This document shows, piece by piece, positions 1-8,312 of a DNA stretch of 64,000 nucleotides (within the stretch, counting starts at the first letter, position 1; the number at the start of each line of letters is the position of its first letter). The notes beneath the pieces are model-generated. The model saw only the letters and a list, made by a program, of their open reading frames with translations, had not been told where the DNA came from and ran no database searches. Both the position numbers and the translations under genes were made by a program. The stretch comes from Acidimicrobiales bacterium (GTDB lineage Bacteria > Actinomycetota > Acidimicrobiia > Acidimicrobiales > SHLQ01): the NCBI GenBank assembly GCA_020629635.1, contig JAHDCX010000010.1, positions 112,340 to 176,339 on the forward strand. The letters are read 5' to 3'.

Positions 1-934
1 CCGTGCGCCGCTCCTCGATCAAGTCGACGATCATGTCGATGAAACGAACGTCGGTCGATGCGGTTGCGGCTCGGGCAATCGGCAGACCGAGGCGCTCCGC
101 CGTCGCCGTTGCTTCGGTGTCGAGGTCGTACATGACCTCCATGTGATCGGAGATGAATCCCACAGGGACCATGACCACCCCGGTCGTGCCGGTCTCGGCG
201 AGAAGGTCGAGATGATCGTTGATGTCGGGTTCGAGCCAGGGAATGTGTGGTGGTCCGCTGCGCGACTGCCAGACGAGGTCCCAGTCGTCGTGATCGAGGG
301 CCTCGGCGATCAGCCGGGACGCCTCACGCAATTGGGCGACGTAGTCGGAGGTCTCCGCCATCGATTCGGGGATCGAGTGGGCCGTGAACACGAGGCGGGC
401 GCCCTCGGGGACCTCCTCGAGGGCTCGACGAGTGGCGTCGATCATCGGCTCGATGAAGCCGGGGTGGTCGTAGTACTGGCGGATCTTGTCGATCGTCGGC
501 GCACCGTCGACCGCCGCGATCGCCGCGGCGATGTTCTCCCGATACTGCCGGCAACCCGAGTACGAGCTCGTCGCGGAGGTCACGAAGGCGATGGCCGACG
601 TGATGCCGTCGTCGGCCATCTGCTGGACCGTGTCGGCCAACATCGGATGCCAGTTCCGATTCCCGAAGTAGACGGGAAGGTCGATCCCGCGGTCGACGAG
701 TCGAGTTTCGAGCACCTCGATGATCGCCCGGTTCTGATCGTTGATCGGACTGCGCCCACCGAAGAGGTGGTAGTGGGCGCCGACCTGCTCGAGGCGTTCG
801 CGCGGGATGCCCCGTCCAGCGGTGACGTTCTCGAGGAACGGCACGATGTCCTCGGGTTTCTCAGGACCGCCGAAGGACAGCACGAGTATGGCGTCGTAGG
901 GTGGTCCGGCGACCGTGTCGATCACGTCTGACAT
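1..934 (-). CDS. hemH: Ferrochelatase, 3' end cut by window edge
   Basis: The enzyme inserts iron into a porphyrin (protoporphyrin IX or coproporphyrin III) in the last part of heme synthesis. Read on the minus strand, the protein starts [20 protein letters not shown] and carries the family motifs FTAHSIP (active-site His) and [17 protein letters not shown]. About 311 codons are visible, and the last visible residues ([12 protein letters not shown]) look like a ferrochelatase C-terminus, so only a few residues should be missing. The ATG overlaps the end of the glycosylase gene by 13 bp, so the two are probably co-transcribed. The identification is firm; whether it is the classical or coproporphyrin type was not resolved. 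Confidence 0.93.
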   Translation of the reverse strand, partial: MSDVIDTVAGPPYDAILVLSFGGPEKPEDIVPFLENVTAGRGIPRERLEQVGAHYHLFGGRSPINDQNRAIIEVLETRLVDRGIDLPVYFGNRNWHPMLADTVQQMADDGITSAIAFVTSATSSYSGCRQYRENIAAAIAAVDGAPTIDKIRQYYDHPGFIEPMIDATRRALEEVPEGARLVFTAHSIPESMAETSDYVAQLREASRLIAEALDHDDWDLVWQSRSGPPHIPWLEPDINDHLDLLAETGTTGVVMVPVGFISDHMEVMYDLDTEATATAERLGLPIARAATASTDVRFIDMIVDLIEERRT

Positions 935-1713
935 GACGGGCAGTACCAGGCCTTTCGTTGTCCGATGTCCACGAGTCGAATCGACTCGCCGCAGCGATGG
1001 CAAGGCTTTCCGTCCCGTTTGTAGACGTAGAGGCGGTCATCACCGGAGATCCGGCCAGCCGCAACGCCGACCTCCGCAGGGTCTCTCGTGGTGATGCGGT
1101 TGAGACGCACCCCCTGTTTGAGCTGGTCCACGGCGAGCTCCCAGAGCTGTTCGGCCGTGTCCTTCGACACCTGGTTTGCCGGCAGGTCTGGGCGGAGTCC
1201 CAACAAGAAGCAGAACTCCGATCGGTAGACGTTGCCGATTCCGGCGACGACTTTCTGGTCGAGGAGCGCGGCGGCGACGGCGACCCGGCGTCGGGCGAGG
1301 CGTCGAACGAACTCGGCGGGGTCCGCGTCGGGTCGGAGCGGGTCCGGTCCGAGTTGGCTCGTGATGGCGGCCACATCGTCATCGTCGACGACGTCGCACA
1401 CCATTGGTCCGGTCAGGTCCCAGAGGCGCTCGGGTCCTTCGAGGCGGAGGCGAATTGCGCCGCGGATCGGGGCCTCGAGGTTCTTTCGCCGGAATTTGCC
1501 GATAAGCCCGAGGTGGATGTGGACCGGGGGTGTGCCGTCGAAGTCGAGAAAGAGGTGCTTCCCCCAGGCGGTCGCCTGATCGAGCTCCCGGCCGTCGAGC
1601 AGTTCGGCACCGGCAGCGAATCGGCCCTGCGGCGAGCTCGCCGTCACCGGCCCCGGACGCAGCGTGCGATTCAGGTCGCGCGCAAGCCGATGGATCGTGT
1701 GGCCCTCGGGCAT
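922..1713 (-). CDS. nei: Fpg/Nei-family DNA glycosylase (Nei1-like)
   Basis: This is a base-excision repair glycosylase/AP lyase for oxidised bases. The protein (263 aa) starts [14 protein letters not shown], where Pro2 and Glu3 are the catalytic pair once Met is removed; this start resembles mycobacterial Nei1. The C-terminal zinc finger is present as CHRCG and CPSC near the end. The reading frame stays open 43 codons further upstream, but the catalytic N-terminus requires Pro at position 2, which fixes the ATG at 1713. It lies 4 bp after the CarH-like regulator and overlaps hemH by 13 bp. Exact substrate preference (Nei versus Fpg) cannot be read from sequence. Confidence 0.92.
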   Translation of the reverse strand: MPEGHTIHRLARDLNRTLRPGPVTASSPQGRFAAGAELLDGRELDQATAWGKHLFLDFDGTPPVHIHLGLIGKFRRKNLEAPIRGAIRLRLEGPERLWDLTGPMVCDVVDDDDVAAITSQLGPDPLRPDADPAEFVRRLARRRVAVAAALLDQKVVAGIGNVYRSEFCFLLGLRPDLPANQVSKDTAEQLWELAVDQLKQGVRLNRITTRDPAEVGVAAGRISGDDRLYVYKRDGKPCHRCGESIRLVDIGQRKAWYCPSCQT

Positions 1714-1717
1714 GCAG

Positions 1718-2545
1718 TCAGGAGGCCCGAGCTGCGGTGTCGTGGATGCGGTCGAATTCGTCCAGGGCGTGGCGGGCCGAGGTGGTCGGCACGCAGCGAC
1801 CGAGTGAGCGGGCGATCTCGGGGCTTCCGATCCCGGGCCCACCGATGACGACGGGCACGCCGAGCGATGCGGCTTCGATTGTCGCCAGCGTTTCGGCGAT
1901 CACCTCTTCGTTGTCGCCGTTCGTGACGGCGAGTCCGACTGCGACGAGGTCGGCGAGCATCCGCGAGCGTTCGACGATCGACTCGGCGGGGGTGTGGGCG
2001 CCGAGGTCGTGGACTTCGAAGCTTCGGGCGCGGAGCAGATCCCGCAGCATCGCTGTCGGCAGCGTGTGGTAGTCGTCGGCGACGCCTGCCAGCAGGATCG
2101 TGCCCTTGGTCCGTCCGCGGCTCGCGATTCGTGGGCCGAGGCGGGAGATCACTCGAAGTGCGGTGGCCGTCGCGACGTGTTCGTCGGCGATCGAGATCTC
2201 GCCGATCGACCATCGGTGGCCGATCTCTGCGAGGGCTGGACCGAGGAGGTCGAGGTAGACCTCCTCTGCGGATGCGCCGGCTGCCATGGCGTCTTCGAGA
2301 AGGCGGAGTGAGCCGTTCTCGTCAGCGGCCAGGAGCCGGCGTTCGACCAGTTGGGGGAGGACATCACGGCGGGGGGACCGTTCGACGTCGCTGGTCGAGA
2401 ACTGTTCGATGTCGGTGGGCTCGACCCACCATTGGCCACGCTCTTTGACGGCGGGCAGGCGTCCGGTGCGGACGTAGCGGTACGCCGTCATGTAGTGGAC
2501 GCCGAGCTCTTCGGCGGCGTCGTTGAGGCTGATTCGGCCGGTCAT
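1718..2545 (-). CDS. CarH/LitR-like B12-binding (light-sensing) transcription regulator
   Basis: The 275-aa protein has an excisionase/MerR-type helix-turn-helix (about residues 5-48, SLNDAAEELGVHYMTAYRYV), a four-helix cap region and a Rossmann-like B12-binding domain. The cap contains W112, nine residues, then E122-H123, the Wx9EH signature of CarH photoreceptors; H160 in DDYHTLP is placed to be the lower cobalt ligand. Known CarH proteins bind adenosylcobalamin, form tetramers that repress in the dark, and dissociate in light. The residue after W112 is Ser, whereas Thermus CarH has His132 there, so the light-state ligation may differ. It sits between whiB and the glycosylase gene and may repress its own operon. 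The light function is inferred. Confidence 0.82.
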   Translation of the reverse strand: MTGRISLNDAAEELGVHYMTAYRYVRTGRLPAVKERGQWWVEPTDIEQFSTSDVERSPRRDVLPQLVERRLLAADENGSLRLLEDAMAAGASAEEVYLDLLGPALAEIGHRWSIGEISIADEHVATATALRVISRLGPRIASRGRTKGTILLAGVADDYHTLPTAMLRDLLRARSFEVHDLGAHTPAESIVERSRMLADLVAVGLAVTNGDNEEVIAETLATIEAASLGVPVVIGGPGIGSPEIARSLGRCVPTTSARHALDEFDRIHDTAARAS

Positions 2546-2561
2546 GATCGGGAAGCGAACG

Positions 2562-2891
2562 TCAGCTCGCGAGCTCGGCCTCTCGAGCGGCGGCGCGGCC
2601 CATTTCGGCCACGGCTCGTCGTGAGGGCGATCGAGGGGGGAAGCCGAGTGCGGCGCGTTGTTCTTCGGACTCGCCGCCCCAAAAGCCGTGTTCGCGGTTC
2701 TGGCGTGCCCAGCTGCGACAGGCGAACAGGCATGCGCAGTTCTCGCAGTACGAGCGGGCGAGCGCTTCGCGTTTGGTTCGGCGGGTTCGGCGTTCACCAG
2801 GGGGTGCGAAGAACAGGTCGGACTTGCCTTTGCACAGGGCGTCTCCGGTCCAGTCCTGACTTCCGGATACGGCGAACAGATCGTCGAGCAT
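2562..2891 (-). CDS. WhiB-family iron-sulfur regulator
   Basis: WhiB proteins are actinobacterial [4Fe-4S] transcription factors that act with sigma factors in redox and developmental control. The 109-aa protein has the four cluster Cys at C20, C49, C52 and C58 (C...CxxCx5C) and the GFWGG turn at about residue 69. A good ribosome site, GGGAGG at 2900-2905, sits 8 nt before the ATG and fixes the start. It is the first gene of the whiB-carH-nei-hemH set, 16 bp before the regulator gene. The WhiB subclass was not determined. Confidence 0.93.
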   Translation of the reverse strand: MLDDLFAVSGSQDWTGDALCKGKSDLFFAPPGERRTRRTKREALARSYCENCACLFACRSWARQNREHGFWGGESEEQRAALGFPPRSPSRRAVAEMGRAAAREAELAS

Positions 2892-2914
2892 TTTCGTTGC
2901 CTCCCTCGATCGGG

Positions 2915-2947
2915 ATCTTAGTGATAAATGATCGGCATTTACCACTA
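2915..2947 (-). promoter_or_regulatory. Promoter with palindromic operator upstream of whiB
   Basis: On the minus strand a -10 hexamer TAAGAT lies at 2915-2920. An inverted repeat with 12-bp arms (TAGTGATAAATG at 2919-2930 and CATTTACCACTA at 2936-2947, one mismatch, 5-bp spacer) runs from the -10 into the -35 region. It is AT-rich against a GC-rich background. The position suits a repressor site; the nearby CarH-like protein is the natural candidate. Confidence 0.65.
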
Positions 2948-3047
2948 AAAACTGAAGAAGGGCGCGAAAAGGCCCGCTTTCGAGCCGCGTTCTGACCCGA
3001 AACGACTCCATTTGGTGGTGGCGAGCGGGCGATCGGCCCGCGCGGGC

Positions 3048-3374
3048 TCAGCCGAGGAGTTTGTTGATCATCCGGGCGGCGCGGCCCGGCTCCGGCACCT
3101 CGACGCCCTCAGGAATGAGGTGCGGCGTCTGGTCCGACATCGCCGCGAGAACCTCGTCGGGACGCGGATTGACCATCTTCAGGTCGCCGACGACAACCGT
3201 CGGGACCGTCTCGTTGCCATCCGCGATCGAGCGGACCGTGGCCGCGTGATCGGGGTTGTCCCAGATGTTGTGTTTTGCGAGCGGGATCTGCATCGCGTTG
3301 AGCGACTTTTCGAGCCCCGAACAAAACGGGCAACCCGGCCGCCAGTAGAAGTCGATTGCGGTTGCGTTGGTCAT
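3048..3374 (-). CDS. Mycoredoxin/glutaredoxin-like protein
   Basis: This 108-aa protein has a glutaredoxin fold with the redox motif CPFC (C15, C18) after the typical FYWRPG strand, and a cis-Pro region TVPTVVVG near residue 57. In actinobacteria such proteins reduce mixed disulfides with mycothiol. The C-terminal 30 residues extend past the usual glutaredoxin end. Its ATG overlaps the stop of the upstream membrane protein gene by 4 bp (ATGA), so the two are co-translated. Glutaredoxin is the alternative name; mycothiol use is inferred from lineage. Confidence 0.88.
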   Translation of the reverse strand: MTNATAIDFYWRPGCPFCSGLEKSLNAMQIPLAKHNIWDNPDHAATVRSIADGNETVPTVVVGDLKMVNPRPDEVLAAMSDQTPHLIPEGVEVPEPGRAARMINKLLG

Positions 3375-4903
3375 GATCCTGCCCTTCCCACGAGAGGTGC
3401 GTCCTCGTCGTAGAGGAGACAGGTGACAACCCGGTCCGGATCGTTGGCATTCCCCCACGACTCCGCCGTGGGCTGGAGAAACTTGAACTTGAGGTCCCGG
3501 TCGTCGTCCGCGGGGATGTACGCCGCAAGCGAGGTCCGGCAAATGTCCTCGGCGTACGCGGCGATCGCCGCCTCGTCGTACGTCGTGATCGACGAGTCGA
3601 CGAGCCCCTCGCGGTACACCTCGAACGAGTGCTCCTCGGCGCAATCGACCATCTCGACCTGAGTCACCTCGCCGGCACCGATGTCGCCGATGATGCAGTC
3701 GCCCTGGCGAAGTTCGAAGACCGACACGAGTGAGTCGTTGGTCGTGGTGGTCGGGGCGAGCGTCGAGGAGGTGGTCACCGTCGTGGCGTCCTCTTCGGTC
3801 GCCAGCGGATCCTCTTCAGCACCCGGCCGCAGCACCCACGCGATCAACAGCGCGAGGCCGACGATCACCGCGAGGGCCAGAAGCGCTCGGATGAGGTTGT
3901 TGCTGCGCTTCGGTGCGGGGGCCGCCTCCTCGAGGAGGGGCGACGTCTCCGGAATCGCAAGATCGACCACTTCGGGCGCGCTGGCGCGCTCCGGAGAAGA
4001 ACGACCCGGGCCATCGAGCGTCGTGGTCGCCAGTGGTGCGGCCGCGGTGCCCGGCTTGCGCCACGCGTCGTCGCGTGCGATCGGCGCAGCATCCTGGGGT
4101 GCGGTGACGTTCGAGAGATCGAGAGGAGCGGTGATTGGCTCTGCGATTGGGTCGATCGCCGACACGCCCAGCGGGGGTTCGGTTGGTGCCAGCGTCGTGT
4201 CGTTGCGCTCCTCGTACGCACTCGTCCAGCCATCGTCGTCGGCAACGGGTGTGGTGAGCGGAGGCGGCACCTCGGGTACCGCAGCGCCGGGCGGGAGGCT
4301 GATGCTCGTGTTGTCGGTCTCGAGCGGGATTGCGACCGTGGGGATCGGCGGTTCGACCACGGGGATGGCGGCCTCTGCAGGTGCAGCAGTGGTCACCAAC
4401 GGCGTCTCCACCGCTGGTGGATCGAGATCAGGGATCGGCGTTGGAGCCACCGCCTCGGCGGAGGGCGGCTCGGGCGTTTCGATCGGTTCGATCGTCGCCG
4501 GGGCGGGCTCGGTGTCCACGATGGCCTGCCAGCCGGGCCCTGGGGTTGCTGGTGGGCTGGTTGGTTCGGCAGCCGGCACCTCGAAGGTGGGTTGAGGCGT
4601 CGCCGGGATCGGCGGAACCTCGCGAGTGACGACCGGTGCGGGTTCCGGCGTCGGCGGGGTCTCGGGAACCAGCGGAACGTCCGGTTCGATCGGCTCTGCC
4701 GGGGCGATGTCCCAGACCGCAGGGGTCTCCGGCGATATTTCGGGGGCGGCGGTGGTGGGCAGCGTGGCGGTCGAGGTGGTGATCTCGGGCGCGGCCGCCT
4801 CGTCGATGGTTCCCTCGTACACGTCGCCGGGCTTGGCGTCTGCCGGGTACCACTTGCCGTCGGATGCAAGCCACCATCCGGGGCCTTGCCACACGTCGCT
4901 CAC
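3371..4903 (-). CDS. DUF2510 / septum-formation-like single-pass membrane protein
   Basis: The 510-aa protein begins with a DUF2510-like motif (QGPGWWLASDGKWYPAD). A roughly 300-residue Pro/Thr/Ala-rich linker follows, then one membrane helix near residue 340 (LIRALLALAVIVGLALLIAW) and an outer domain that starts GDCIIGD and contains paired Cys (DCAEEH, EDICRT, VVTCLLY), resembling the septum-formation (Septum_form) family. The start is GTG, supported by a TACCCT -10 element 7 nt upstream. It probably links the cytoplasm to the envelope, but no reaction can be assigned. Confidence 0.72.
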   Translation of the reverse strand: MSDVWQGPGWWLASDGKWYPADAKPGDVYEGTIDEAAAPEITTSTATLPTTAAPEISPETPAVWDIAPAEPIEPDVPLVPETPPTPEPAPVVTREVPPIPATPQPTFEVPAAEPTSPPATPGPGWQAIVDTEPAPATIEPIETPEPPSAEAVAPTPIPDLDPPAVETPLVTTAAPAEAAIPVVEPPIPTVAIPLETDNTSISLPPGAAVPEVPPPLTTPVADDDGWTSAYEERNDTTLAPTEPPLGVSAIDPIAEPITAPLDLSNVTAPQDAAPIARDDAWRKPGTAAAPLATTTLDGPGRSSPERASAPEVVDLAIPETSPLLEEAAPAPKRSNNLIRALLALAVIVGLALLIAWVLRPGAEEDPLATEEDATTVTTSSTLAPTTTTNDSLVSVFELRQGDCIIGDIGAGEVTQVEMVDCAEEHSFEVYREGLVDSSITTYDEAAIAAYAEDICRTSLAAYIPADDDRDLKFKFLQPTAESWGNANDPDRVVTCLLYDEDAPLVGRAGS

Positions 4904-4910
4904 GACGCAA

Positions 4911-4916
4911 AGGGTA
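4911..4916 (-). promoter_or_regulatory. -10 element, leaderless start of the DUF2510 gene
   Basis: The minus strand reads TACCCT, ends 7 nt before the GTG at 4903, and no ribosome site lies between. Confidence 0.6.
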
Positions 4917-5054
4917 ACCGGACAGGCGAAAGGGCGGTAATCATAGGTGGCGTCCCACGTCGCGTGTCCAGCCGTAACGAAACTGTCACTTCTCGTGGGA
5001 TTGTCAATGAGCCAAGGGCCGTGTGGGCCGCACGCCGCGGTTCCTTCGCTCCGC

Positions 5055-5060
5055 TACCGT
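5055..5060 (+). promoter_or_regulatory. -10 element, leaderless start of ABC-F gene
   Basis: TACCGT ends 7 nt before the ATG at 5068, which also fixes that ATG over an in-frame ATG 45 nt upstream. Confidence 0.6.
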
Positions 5061-5067
5061 TCGAGCG

Positions 5068-6843
5068 ATGATTCTCGTGGACGCGGCCGGGGTTTCGATG
5101 AGTCGCCCCGGGCGCCCGCTGTTTCACGACGTGTCGGTCACGATCAGCCGTGGAGATCGAATCGGCGTGGTCGGGCTCAACGGCACCGGCAAGTCGACGC
5201 TCATCGACGTGCTGACCGGTCGTCGAAGCCCCGAGTCGGGGACACTCCGAGTCGGGCGCGGCGTCACCGTTGCGGCACTCGACCAGGACCCGGACCTCGG
5301 CCACGGAACGATCGCCGACTGTCTCGCCGCGGTCGACGCGCCAGAGTGGGAGATCGCCGCCGTGCTCGATCGGCTCGGCATGGGTGGCCGGGCGTCCGAT
5401 CCCGTCTCGCAGTTGTCGGGCGGCGAGGCGAAACGAGTCGCACTCGCGCGCGCCCTAGTGCACGACGCCGACCTGCTCATCCTCGACGAACCCACCAACC
5501 ATCTCGACGTCGACGCGATCGAATGGCTCGAATCGCGGTTGGCGAGCTTCGGCGGCGGTCTTCTCCTCGTGACGCACGACCGGCACGTCCTCGATCGAGT
5601 GACGACCCGAGTTCTCGAGCTCGATCGTGGCCGGGTGCACGTGCACGACGGCGGCTACGACGCGTATCTCGAGGGTCGGGCCGCACGCGAAGAAGCCGCC
5701 GAGCGAGCGGAGGTCGTCCGCAAGAACCTCGCCCGCACCGAACTCGCGTGGCTGCGCCGAGGCGCCCCGGCCCGCACCTCGAAGGCGAAGGCGCGCATCC
5801 GTTCGGCGACCGAGCTCGTCGAGGCTCGCCCCGAGGCGGCGGCACGTACAGGCGACCTCGATCTGCACTTCGGCACTCCGCGTCTCGGCAACGACACCAT
5901 CGAACTGGTCGACGTTGCGTTCGCGCACGAGGGGCACGAGCCGCTGTTCAGCGGCGTGGACCTCATGCTCGATCGGCGCGACCGGCTCGGCATCGTCGGT
6001 GCGAACGGCACCGGCAAGTCCACGTTGCTCGACATCATCGCCGGTCGGCGAACGCCAACGGCGGGCCAACGGTTGGTCGGTTCGACCGTCTCGCTGGAAC
6101 TCTTCGATCAGCGCGGCGACACGCTCGACCTCGACGCTCGTGTGTGGCAGGCCGTCGTCGGCGACGACAGCGCAAAGCCTGACTGGCGGGACAAGGCGCT
6201 GATGGAGGAGTTCTGGTTCGACTCCGATGCGCAGTACGCGCCGATCTCGATGTTGTCCGGAGGTGAACGCCGCCGCCTGCAACTGTTGGTCACGCTGGCA
6301 CGTCAGCCGAACATCGTGCTGTTGGACGAGCCGACCAACGACCTCGATCTCGACACCCTTCGAGTGCTCGAGGACTTCCTGGAGGACTTCCCCGGCGCGG
6401 TCGTCGTGGTCAGCCACGATCGAGCGTTCCTCGAGCGGACCGTCGACGACGTCATCGTCTTCGACGGAACGGGCTCGGTGGGGCGACGGCCCGGCGGATA
6501 CGAGGCGTACGAGCGGATCCGAAGAGATGCCCGCACAAGCCCCGGAGATGGCGCACCGAAACGCAGCAACTCCACGCCGCGGACGAAGAAGCCGAAGCGA
6601 ACAAAGTCGGGGCGCTCGCCGGGGACGATCAGACACGAGCTCGGCCGACTCGAGAAGGAGATCGCGGCGCTCGAGCGGGCCCGCGACGAGGCCACCGCGC
6701 GGCTCGAGGACGCAGGAAGCGACCATCAACGACTCGCGGAGATCGGTGCCGAGGTCGCCGCGCTCGCCGACGAGCTCGAGGCGGCTGAGGAGCGCTGGCT
6801 CGAGCTCAGCGAGGACCTCGAGGGCGGCGTCGTCGAGGGGTGA
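5068..6843 (+). CDS. ABC-F ATPase, Uup-like
   Basis: This soluble protein (591 aa) has two ABC cassettes and no membrane segment. Cassette one has GLNGTGKS, LSGGEAKRVALARAL and LLILDEPTNHLD. Cassette two has GANGTGKS, LSGGERRRLQLLVTLA and LLDEPTNDLDL. A basic linker and a Glu/Arg-rich coiled coil of about 90 residues follow, as in Uup. ABC-F proteins act on the ribosome; the coiled-coil tail favours a Uup/EttA-type housekeeping role over drug resistance, although a resistance role cannot be excluded. Confidence 0.9.
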   Translation: MILVDAAGVSMSRPGRPLFHDVSVTISRGDRIGVVGLNGTGKSTLIDVLTGRRSPESGTLRVGRGVTVAALDQDPDLGHGTIADCLAAVDAPEWEIAAVLDRLGMGGRASDPVSQLSGGEAKRVALARALVHDADLLILDEPTNHLDVDAIEWLESRLASFGGGLLLVTHDRHVLDRVTTRVLELDRGRVHVHDGGYDAYLEGRAAREEAAERAEVVRKNLARTELAWLRRGAPARTSKAKARIRSATELVEARPEAAARTGDLDLHFGTPRLGNDTIELVDVAFAHEGHEPLFSGVDLMLDRRDRLGIVGANGTGKSTLLDIIAGRRTPTAGQRLVGSTVSLELFDQRGDTLDLDARVWQAVVGDDSAKPDWRDKALMEEFWFDSDAQYAPISMLSGGERRRLQLLVTLARQPNIVLLDEPTNDLDLDTLRVLEDFLEDFPGAVVVVSHDRAFLERTVDDVIVFDGTGSVGRRPGGYEAYERIRRDARTSPGDGAPKRSNSTPRTKKPKRTKSGRSPGTIRHELGRLEKEIAALERARDEATARLEDAGSDHQRLAEIGAEVAALADELEAAEERWLELSEDLEGGVVEG

Positions 6844-6872
6844 TCGCCTGAGGCAGCTCGACGGTTTACCCG

Positions 6873-6878
6873 TACCCT
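6873..6878 (+). promoter_or_regulatory. -10 element, leaderless start of nfuA
   Basis: TACCCT ends 7 nt before the ATG at 6886; nothing resembling a ribosome site lies between. Confidence 0.6.
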
Positions 6879-6885
6879 CTGCACC

Positions 6886-7521
6886 ATGGCAGACACGGGT
6901 ACGACCGACACCGCGACGACGCCGATTCTCGAGGTGACCGACGCCGCGCTCGAGAAGGTTTTGGAGATCCGCAATGCGGAGGACGATGCCGAACAGACCG
7001 GTCTGCAGGTGCAGATCGTCGGCACACGTGGCGTCGAGTACGACTACGACCTCTCGCTCGAGACGATCAGCGAGGCACCCGAGGGCGCCGCGGTGTATCT
7101 CGTTGGTGAGCTGACCGTGATCGTTCCGGCCGACAGCATCGACGACATGCAGGGCGCCACGCTCGACATCCCGTCGAATCCGATGCAGGGCGGGCTCGTG
7201 ATCCGAAACCCGAACCGCCCGCCCGTGCTCGCCCCGAACGAGGTCGAGCTCACTGGCACGATCGAGGAGAAGGTCACTCAGCTCCTCGACCAGAGCATCA
7301 ACCCTGCACTCGCCGCCCACGGCGGCTTCGCAAGCCTCGTGAAGGTGGAGAACGACACCGAAGTTCACGTGCTCATGGGTGGCGGCTGCCAGGGCTGTTC
7401 GATGAGCGCAATGACCCTCACCGAAGGCATCAAGACTTCGATCATGGAGTCGATACCCGAGGTCACCGAAGTCATCGACGCCACCGACCACTCGAGCGGC
7501 GAGAACCCGTACTACTCCTGA
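6886..7521 (+). CDS. nfuA: NfuA-type iron-sulfur carrier
   Basis: The 211-aa protein has an N-terminal A-type (HesB/IscA-like) domain, about residues 13-110, and a C-terminal NifU-like domain. The cluster ligands of the latter are C168 and C171 in GGGCQGCSMS. NfuA proteins receive Fe-S clusters and pass them to target enzymes, and help protect clusters under oxidative stress. The N-terminal domain lacks the three-Cys motif of true IscA, as is normal for NfuA. It sits alone between the ABC-F gene and a two-component pair, with its own promoter. Confidence 0.92.
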   Translation: MADTGTTDTATTPILEVTDAALEKVLEIRNAEDDAEQTGLQVQIVGTRGVEYDYDLSLETISEAPEGAAVYLVGELTVIVPADSIDDMQGATLDIPSNPMQGGLVIRNPNRPPVLAPNEVELTGTIEEKVTQLLDQSINPALAAHGGFASLVKVENDTEVHVLMGGGCQGCSMSAMTLTEGIKTSIMESIPEVTEVIDATDHSSGENPYYS

Positions 7522-7598
7522 ACCGGGCCTCTCCGGCTGAAGGGGTGATCAGCCCACGTTCAGCTTCCTCTTGATCGGCGTCACTACTGTCGACAGGA

Positions 7599-8312
7599 AT
7601 GGACATGGACTCGCCGTCGAAGCACGCGCCAACGGTTCTGGTTGTCGAGGACGACCAAGGTGTGCGCGAGTCGCTTGTCGTCGTCATGCAGGTGCAGGGT
7701 TATGGGGTCGTGGGCGTCGAAACCGGTGAAGCGGCGGTCAGCCACGTTGCGTCCGCATCGGTCGACTGCATCGTGCTCGACCTGAACCTCCCCGGCATCG
7801 ACGGGATCGAAACGTGCCGCCGGATCCGGATCGGCGGCTATTCGGGTCCGATCATCATGTTGACGGCCCGTCACGAGGTTGCGGACAAGGTCTCCGGCCT
7901 CGACGCCGGTGCGGACGACTATCTGCCGAAACCCTTTGCCCTCGACGAGCTGCTCGCTCGAATCCGTGCGCTCCTGCGGGCCTTCAGCCCCGACGCCGTG
8001 GTCGCCGACGACGGGATGCTTCGTCTCGGCGACCTCTGGGTCGACCCCGGCGCACGCCGGGCGGGTCGAGGTGACGACGAGATCGAACTGACGAAGATCG
8101 AGTTCGACCTCTTGGCGTATCTGGTCGAGCGTGCCGAACGGGTGCTGGACCGAAACGAGATTCATCTCGCCGTCTGGGGATATGACGAGGACACGTCCTC
8201 GAACACGCTCGAGGTGTTCATTTCGTCGCTGCGCAAGAAGCTCGAATCTGGGGGCGGATCTCGACTCATCCACACCAAACGTGGCGTCGGCTACGTCGCC
8301 CGCGTCCCATGA
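7599..8312 (+). CDS. OmpR/PhoB-family response regulator
   Basis: The 237-aa protein has a receiver domain with VVEDD, phosphoacceptor D61 in VLDLNLPG and K111 in LPKPFALDE, followed by an OmpR-type winged helix ending HTKRGVGYVARVP. Two starts are possible: ATG 7599 (8 nt after TACTGT) or ATG 7605. It overlaps the kinase gene by 4 bp (ATGA), so the pair is co-expressed. Layout resembles the MprA/PrrA/TcrA group of actinobacteria; the signal is unknown. Confidence 0.93.
   Translation: MDMDSPSKHAPTVLVVEDDQGVRESLVVVMQVQGYGVVGVETGEAAVSHVASASVDCIVLDLNLPGIDGIETCRRIRIGGYSGPIIMLTARHEVADKVSGLDAGADDYLPKPFALDELLARIRALLRAFSPDAVVADDGMLRLGDLWVDPGARRAGRGDDEIELTKIEFDLLAYLVERAERVLDRNEIHLAVWGYDEDTSSNTLEVFISSLRKKLESGGGSRLIHTKRGVGYVARVP

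Noticed and set aside
5455..7491. Long minus-strand open frame of 678 codons
   Set aside because: It lies opposite the ABC-F and NfuA genes, which have full family motifs; it is an antisense shadow of high-GC coding.
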